Source of the DNA: an uncultured Bacilli bacterium
Lineage (GTDB): Bacteria; Bacillota_I; Bacilli_A; RF39; UBA660
Length of the DNA: 37,908 nt
Reading direction: 5' to 3'
NCBI GenBank assembly: GCA_944351765.1
Contig: CALVPR010000013.1
Location: forward strand, 1-37,908
Shown in pieces: positions 33,852 through 37,908 of this stretch. The notes under the pieces are model-generated. The model was not told the origin of the DNA, did not search any database, and saw only the letters and a program-made list of their open reading frames with translations. Every line of letters begins with the position of its first letter. Position 1 is the first letter of the stretch. Made by a program: the position numbers and the translations under genes.

Positions 33852-34953
33852 CTATTATTAAAATTTGGCCTATACTAAGTAAGTTACTTGTTAAATTATT
33901 TAACTTTTTTAAATTATCTACGGTTGTATTAAATTTTCTAGCTATTGAATATAAATTATCTCCACTTTTTACAACGTAAGTAGTTTCTGTTACAGAAGTA
34001 GTAGGTATTTTTAATACTTGACCTATACTAAGTAAGTTACTTGTTAAATTGTTTTCTTTTTTAATAGCATCTACTGTAACATCATAGTTTTTAGCAATAG
34101 AATATAGACTATCTCCACTTTTTACTGTATATGTAATTGTATTACTAGTTTCTCCCTGATTACTATTTGGTACTTTTAACACTTGACCTATAGATAAAAC
34201 GTCACTTGTTAAGTTATTTGCACTTTTTAATTCAGATACTGTGGTTCCTAATTTATTTGCTATTCCATATAATGTATCCCCTTTTTGTACTGTATAAGTA
34301 TCTGCAGTTACTGTAGCACTAGGTAGTAATAGTGTTTGACCTATTGTTAATGTATCACTTGTTAAGTTATTAATTGTTTTTAATTCATTTACTGTTGTAT
34401 TATTATCTCTTGCTATTGAATACAAACTATCTCCTTTTTTAACTACATATATATTTTTTTCATCATCTTGAACATATTTTTCAGGTATTTTTAGTAGTTG
34501 ACCAACACTTAGTGTATTACTAGTTAAATTATTTAATTTCTTTAGTTCGTCTACAGTAGTACCTAATTTGTTTGCTATTCCATATAGTGTATCTCCTTTT
34601 TGCACTGTATAGGAATTACTAACAAATCCTTCTGGTGGTACATATTTAAATCCTTTATAATCTGCAACTGCTCTAATTACTGCTTCTGCTAATCTTTGAT
34701 AATTTTCTTTTAAAAATTGTACATTAGCATTACTATCATCTATAAAGCCATATTCTACTATTATTGGTTCTGTTTTACCAGTATTTCTATGAATAAAATA
34801 ATAATCTTTACTAGTATCAGAAGGTAATCTTCTTTGATAATATTTTCTAGTTGATTGACCTTCTGCTCCAATAGACTCTAATACTTTTTTAGCAAGAGTA
34901 TCAGTATTTCTAAGTGCATAAATTACTTCAGCACCGGTACCACCTCGCGATGG
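33847..34953 (-). pseudogene. 5'-truncated N-acetylmuramoyl-L-alanine amidase with five LysM repeats
   Basis: The open frame begins only after a TGA at 34954-34956 and has no start codon at the amidase end. Its first residues are GGTGAEVIYALRNTDTLAKK, the middle of an Amidase_3 domain. It keeps YYQRRLP and the catalytic Glu in IIVEYGFIDD, but the first 80-100 residues with the zinc ligands are missing. A linker and five LysM domains follow ([YT]VxxGDxLY[GS]IA at about residues 117, 167, 220, 275 and 325), ending at the final repeat. Intact relatives hydrolyse the peptidoglycan stem-peptide bond, often in spores. A GTG at 34605 could still start a LysM-only protein. The break coincides with the start of the neighbouring cassette. 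Confidence 0.8.
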
Positions 34954-34967
34954 TCAAAGTGTAACTA

Positions 34968-35636
34968 CTACATCCATTCAAAATGTACTCTTTTTTTCTC
35001 ATTTTCTGTTATAGTAATATCGTTTTCTTCAAAGTTTGATTTAAAATTAAGAGAGTCATTATAGAAAAAATTTAATATGAAATTAATAAAATTATAAAGA
35101 GAAAGAGACCCCATCATTGGAATTCTACACTCATCATAGTTGCTTATTGTCATATGTGTTATTGGGTGAACAATATCAATATGATTATTTATATCATAAT
35201 CAACACGTATTACTACTGGTATGCCAAGTTCTTCTTCAAACCAATCTATTTCAAAATTATACATGTCTTTATCTATAATTTCTTCTTTTGACCATAAATA
35301 ATTGTGCTTTTTTAGAAAGATCAATCGTTCTTTAATTATTTTACCATCCTCAATTATAAATTCATATTGAATTATACTTCTATCATATAAAAGTATATTA
35401 TATTCCTTCCTTTCAAGTAGCGTGTCCATAACTTTTTCTATAGGTAAATGTTTATCATATAAAATATTTGATTCATTTTCTCTACCACTACGAGAAATTT
35501 CGACTATCTTATCATTTTCTAAAACAGAGTGCATCTTTGAATCTCTAATCATATTTTTTTCATAAAGTTCTTTAATTATATTATTATAATCCTTCGAAAA
35601 CTTTTGAAGAAATTTTTTATTATTACTGTTCATCAT
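34968..35636 (-). CDS. DUF2290-like protein, partner of the helicase
   Basis: 222 residues, mixed alpha/beta, no membrane segment. The second half shows IRVDYD...HIDIVHPITHMTISNYDECRIPMMG, then a hydrophobic FINFILNFFYND stretch. This pattern (Asp, HP..H, SN..xCRIP, F..F[IL]..[NF]FY) is what I associate with DUF2290, a family of unknown function found beside helicases. The conserved His/Asp/Cys set might be a metal site or active site; that is inference. It overlaps the helicase stop by 14 bases, so the two are translated as a pair. A second ATG lies at 35633. Confidence 0.7.
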   Translation of the reverse strand: MMNSNNKKFLQKFSKDYNNIIKELYEKNMIRDSKMHSVLENDKIVEISRSGRENESNILYDKHLPIEKVMDTLLERKEYNILLYDRSIIQYEFIIEDGKIIKERLIFLKKHNYLWSKEEIIDKDMYNFEIDWFEEELGIPVVIRVDYDINNHIDIVHPITHMTISNYDECRIPMMGSLSLYNFINFILNFFYNDSLNFKSNFEENDITITENEKKRVHFEWM

Positions 35637-37698
35637 CTACTACAAAATCCCTTAGCCTGCGCTTGTATTCCTCTCCAAATAATTCTTTTAAAAGTATTTC
35701 CATATTACCTTGATTTTCATCAATATATTTTTTAGTATTTGTTAAGGCCTCAGAGTCATCTTTACTAATATCCTTATTCAATATTACCATTTTTTTTCTA
35801 TCTTCTTCAGTAGGATATTTTTTAAAAAATAATTTATAATCATTTTCTTTAACTTTATCGAATTCAAAACATAGTTTTTCCATTGAACTTCCATAACCAT
35901 AAACTCTTACCCATCCTTTACTACGAGTAATTGCAGTGAAAAGGGCATTTCTATCTTTTGTTCTGCTTAAAGTTTCTATACAACGCTGAGCATTCAATAT
36001 ATATACATAATATGCCTCATTTCCTTTTGCTCTAAAAATTGTACTATATACTATTGAATCATTTCTAAAAAAATCTTCAGGATTTGTAGAACCAGCTTGA
36101 TGAATATGTATATCTCCATACTCATCGAAATTAGAATTTATCAACAACTGAATTTTAGATAAATTATTAGATGCATTAATACCATCTAAATCAATAATCA
36201 TTATATCATTGGGATTTAAACTATCATTGACAATATTGGCTTTTATTGATTGAAGCAGTTTATTATAAACTTGATCTGAATCATCAAATTTCTCAATTTT
36301 TATCAAATCGTTAGGATCAGCATTTAAAAAATCTGGACTAGTACTTCTATCTCTATATAAAGTAACTGGCAATCCTTCAACTATATTTTCATCATTTTTA
36401 TAACCAATGCTCTGCCAAACATCAGTAGAATTTGGTATTTGTATCATACCTTCTTCTCTATATAGTCCCATACCTAATGCATGGGCTGTAACAATAACTC
36501 TTGACTGATTTCTATAACAAGTTACCAATGGTGTATCTTTACTAATATTAAACCCAAATATTTTTTCTGGAGAATCCATAGATAATTCATTCAATCGTTG
36601 TAACTCATCATAGGCATAGACTAATCTATTTTCGCTTCCCAACACTTTGCAGCACAATTTCAAAAATGAATCATTAAAATCCTGAGCTTCATCTATTAAT
36701 ATACAATCATATAGCTTAACAAATTCTTTTCCACAGTCTAACACCTCAGCACATAACAAATCAAAAGGTCTGCTTGCAAGAGGATATTTTCTCTTGGCTT
36801 GATAAAAAGTATATGATTGAATTTCCATATTTTTACATATATCGTAATATAATCCATCAGATGATGAAGATCCCCATGCATGCATTATTTTCAACTTATT
36901 GAAATCTGGATGTCTACCATCGTTTCTAGTCATATAAAACTTATCAATTAAATTATATAATTGATTCTTTAAAGTTCTAGTGTAATATGTAACAACAATA
37001 GTCCATTCAGGATGAACAGTATGTAATTCAACAGCTTTTCTTGCTAATACAACGGTTTTACCTGAACCAGCCATTCCTCTAATTCTTTGTATACCAATTG
37101 GATCTTCCATTATTGCATTCATTTGATTACAATCATGTTTTTCAATAATATCATTCATTTCATCAATTAATAACGCTTTTGAACCATCACGAGCGTTTTC
37201 ATGATAATTTTTCTTATTTAGTCCTTGTGCTTCTTGTAATCCCGATGAAATCATATCAACCTTTTGATTATCAATATTTTCTAAAGTATCATTAATATAT
37301 TTATTTATATCTTCGATACTAATAAATATAGGATAATCATCAATCTTTTCCATTTCAATTAATGAATAAGAACAAACATTTATTGAGAAAGAAAGTTGTC
37401 TTCTTTTAACTAAAAAACTACACCTTTTCAATTTAGACTCAATTTTATTATAAAGCTCATCTTGAATTTTACCATAATTTAGTATTTCTGTATCAATAAT
37501 ATTAATAACAAAAAAACCATAATTAGATACAATTGCTAGATCACATATTAATTGATCACTAGTATATTCGATTGAATATAATGGATATCCAATATAGGCA
37601 TCACCATATATATCTTCTTTTTCATTAAATATATTTATTATACTTTCAATAATATCTTTTTTTTCAACATTTTCAGTATTTCCTGAAATATTCAACAT
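35623..37698 (-). CDS. Superfamily 1 (UvrD-like) helicase with N-terminal nuclease-like domain
   Basis: 691 residues. Residues about 15-110 hold a NERD-like pattern (YSIEYTSDQLICDLAIVSNYGFFVINI), resembling the restriction-endonuclease-fold segment with Asp followed by a beta-hairpin. The ATPase core shows Walker A RGMAGSGKTVVLARKA at about 207-222, Walker B LIDEAQD at 334-340, RAKGNEAYYV near 556-565 and motif VI FTAITRSKGWVRVYG near 587. This set fits stand-alone UvrD/Rep-type helicases (COG0210/COG3972) seen in defence islands. It follows a fic gene (AGGAGG ribosome site) and is coupled to the DUF2290-like gene. The nuclease call is tentative; the helicase call is firm. Confidence 0.88.
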   Translation of the reverse strand: MLNISGNTENVEKKDIIESIINIFNEKEDIYGDAYIGYPLYSIEYTSDQLICDLAIVSNYGFFVINIIDTEILNYGKIQDELYNKIESKLKRCSFLVKRRQLSFSINVCSYSLIEMEKIDDYPIFISIEDINKYINDTLENIDNQKVDMISSGLQEAQGLNKKNYHENARDGSKALLIDEMNDIIEKHDCNQMNAIMEDPIGIQRIRGMAGSGKTVVLARKAVELHTVHPEWTIVVTYYTRTLKNQLYNLIDKFYMTRNDGRHPDFNKLKIMHAWGSSSSDGLYYDICKNMEIQSYTFYQAKRKYPLASRPFDLLCAEVLDCGKEFVKLYDCILIDEAQDFNDSFLKLCCKVLGSENRLVYAYDELQRLNELSMDSPEKIFGFNISKDTPLVTCYRNQSRVIVTAHALGMGLYREEGMIQIPNSTDVWQSIGYKNDENIVEGLPVTLYRDRSTSPDFLNADPNDLIKIEKFDDSDQVYNKLLQSIKANIVNDSLNPNDIMIIDLDGINASNNLSKIQLLINSNFDEYGDIHIHQAGSTNPEDFFRNDSIVYSTIFRAKGNEAYYVYILNAQRCIETLSRTKDRNALFTAITRSKGWVRVYGYGSSMEKLCFEFDKVKENDYKLFFKKYPTEEDRKKMVILNKDISKDDSEALTNTKKYIDENQGNMEILLKELFGEEYKRRLRDFVVDDEQ

Positions 37699-37710
37699 AG
37701 CTTTTACCTC

Positions 37711-37908
37711 CTACAATAACTCTAAATATTTTTTTAGAATTTCAACTTCTAATGTAGTAATTAATTTAACAAAATCTGTATAATTACCAGTCATATGTGC
37801 CTTATCTAACGCTTCATAATATTTTAATCTTGATTCTTTCTTTATAATTACAGGATTATATCCACTATTCATTAAATCTAAATTCATAAGTAATCTTGAT
37901 GTTCTTCC
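37711..37908 (-). CDS. fic: Fic-family protein, C-terminal fragment at window edge
   Basis: The last 65 residues of a gene that enters from beyond the window. It begins GRTSRLLMNLDLMNSGYNP, the end of the Fic active-site motif HxFx[DE]GNGR, then KESRLKYYEALDKAHMTGNY, typical of bacterial Fic proteins. Fic proteins transfer AMP (or other nucleotides) to target proteins; the catalytic His and any inhibitory helix are out of view. The stop codon is 12 bases before the helicase ATG, so it is in the same operon as the helicase and the DUF2290-like gene. Confidence 0.85.
   Translation of the reverse strand, partial: GRTSRLLMNLDLMNSGYNPVIIKKESRLKYYEALDKAHMTGNYTDFVKLITTLEVEILKKYLELL

Noticed and set aside
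33860-34620. Recurrent DNA segments spaced about 150-170 bases, possible CRISPR or other array
   Set aside because: The repeats encode the five LysM domains and diverge like protein repeats. There are no short uniform spacers.
34936-34950. GGTGGTACCG resembles the T-box sequence of tRNA-sensing leaders
   Set aside because: On the minus strand it reads as codons for Gly-Gly-Thr-Gly inside the amidase domain, and no T-box stems, specifier loop or terminator surround it.
1-37908. Template repeat or reverse transcriptase for the putative DGR inside this window
   Set aside because: I read all intergenic gaps and long frames and found no second copy of the VR core and no RT motif (such as YxDD) in a suitable protein. 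If present, it lies outside.

Overview
The window is very AT-rich (roughly a quarter G+C). Its gene content and order are those of a low-G+C Firmicute, most likely an uncultured, Mollicutes-like gut member of the Bacilli. Conserved Bacillus-type blocks are easy to recognise: rimP-nusA-ylxR-infB; mrnC-rlmB-sigH; yqeG-yqeH; rlmN-prpC-prkC-rsgA-rpe; and sigG with the ylmC PRC-barrel gene. The lineage appears to be a spore former. It has sigma factors resembling SigH, SigG and an uninterrupted SigK, together with YunB and YlmC. Most genes lie on the minus strand. Exceptions are tRNA-Arg, sigK, rpmB, an XRE regulator and a large unknown gene.

Layout: 0.1-3.8 kb is the translation/transcription operon. 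3.9-5.2 kb holds tRNA-Arg(ACG) with a RhuM-family gene behind it. 5.4-8.2 kb is uvrA. 8.2-11.4 kb holds sigH, rlmB, mrnC, yqeH and yqeG. 11.5-12.7 kb has a 29-residue membrane peptide, sigK and rpmB (bL28). 12.7-15.4 kb is a P-type cation ATPase. 15.4-21.3 kb is the rlmN-to-rpe signalling and ribosome-assembly operon, with a Qnr-like pentapeptide protein and a 45-codon ORF at its end. 21.3-22.9 kb is a secreted or anchored protein with a hypervariable-looking tail. 23-27.2 kb holds yunB, a tiny membrane protein, an XRE regulator, a LytTR regulator-pilin-ung operon, ylmC and sigG. 27.2-29.8 kb is parC. 29.9-33.7 kb has a large unknown protein and a glycosyltransferase. 33.8-34.95 kb is a 5'-truncated amidase with five LysM repeats. 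From there to the end is a Fic / superfamily 1 helicase / DUF2290-like cassette.

The most interesting signal is in the surface protein at 21508-22893. Near its 3' end, about 95 bases are close to 60% G+C and dominated by NNC codons, in a genome that otherwise ends codons in A or T. This is the imprint expected when a diversity-generating retroelement (DGR) rewrites template adenines (AAC codons) in a variable region. The stretch lies just before a conserved-looking C-terminal tail, and two strong stem-loops without T-runs follow the stop codon. No reverse transcriptase or template repeat is visible, so if this is a DGR target it is served from elsewhere in the genome.

The second point of interest is the right edge. 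A cell-wall amidase gene loses its start exactly where the Fic-helicase-DUF2290 cassette begins. This suggests either insertion of a possible defence module or an assembly junction.
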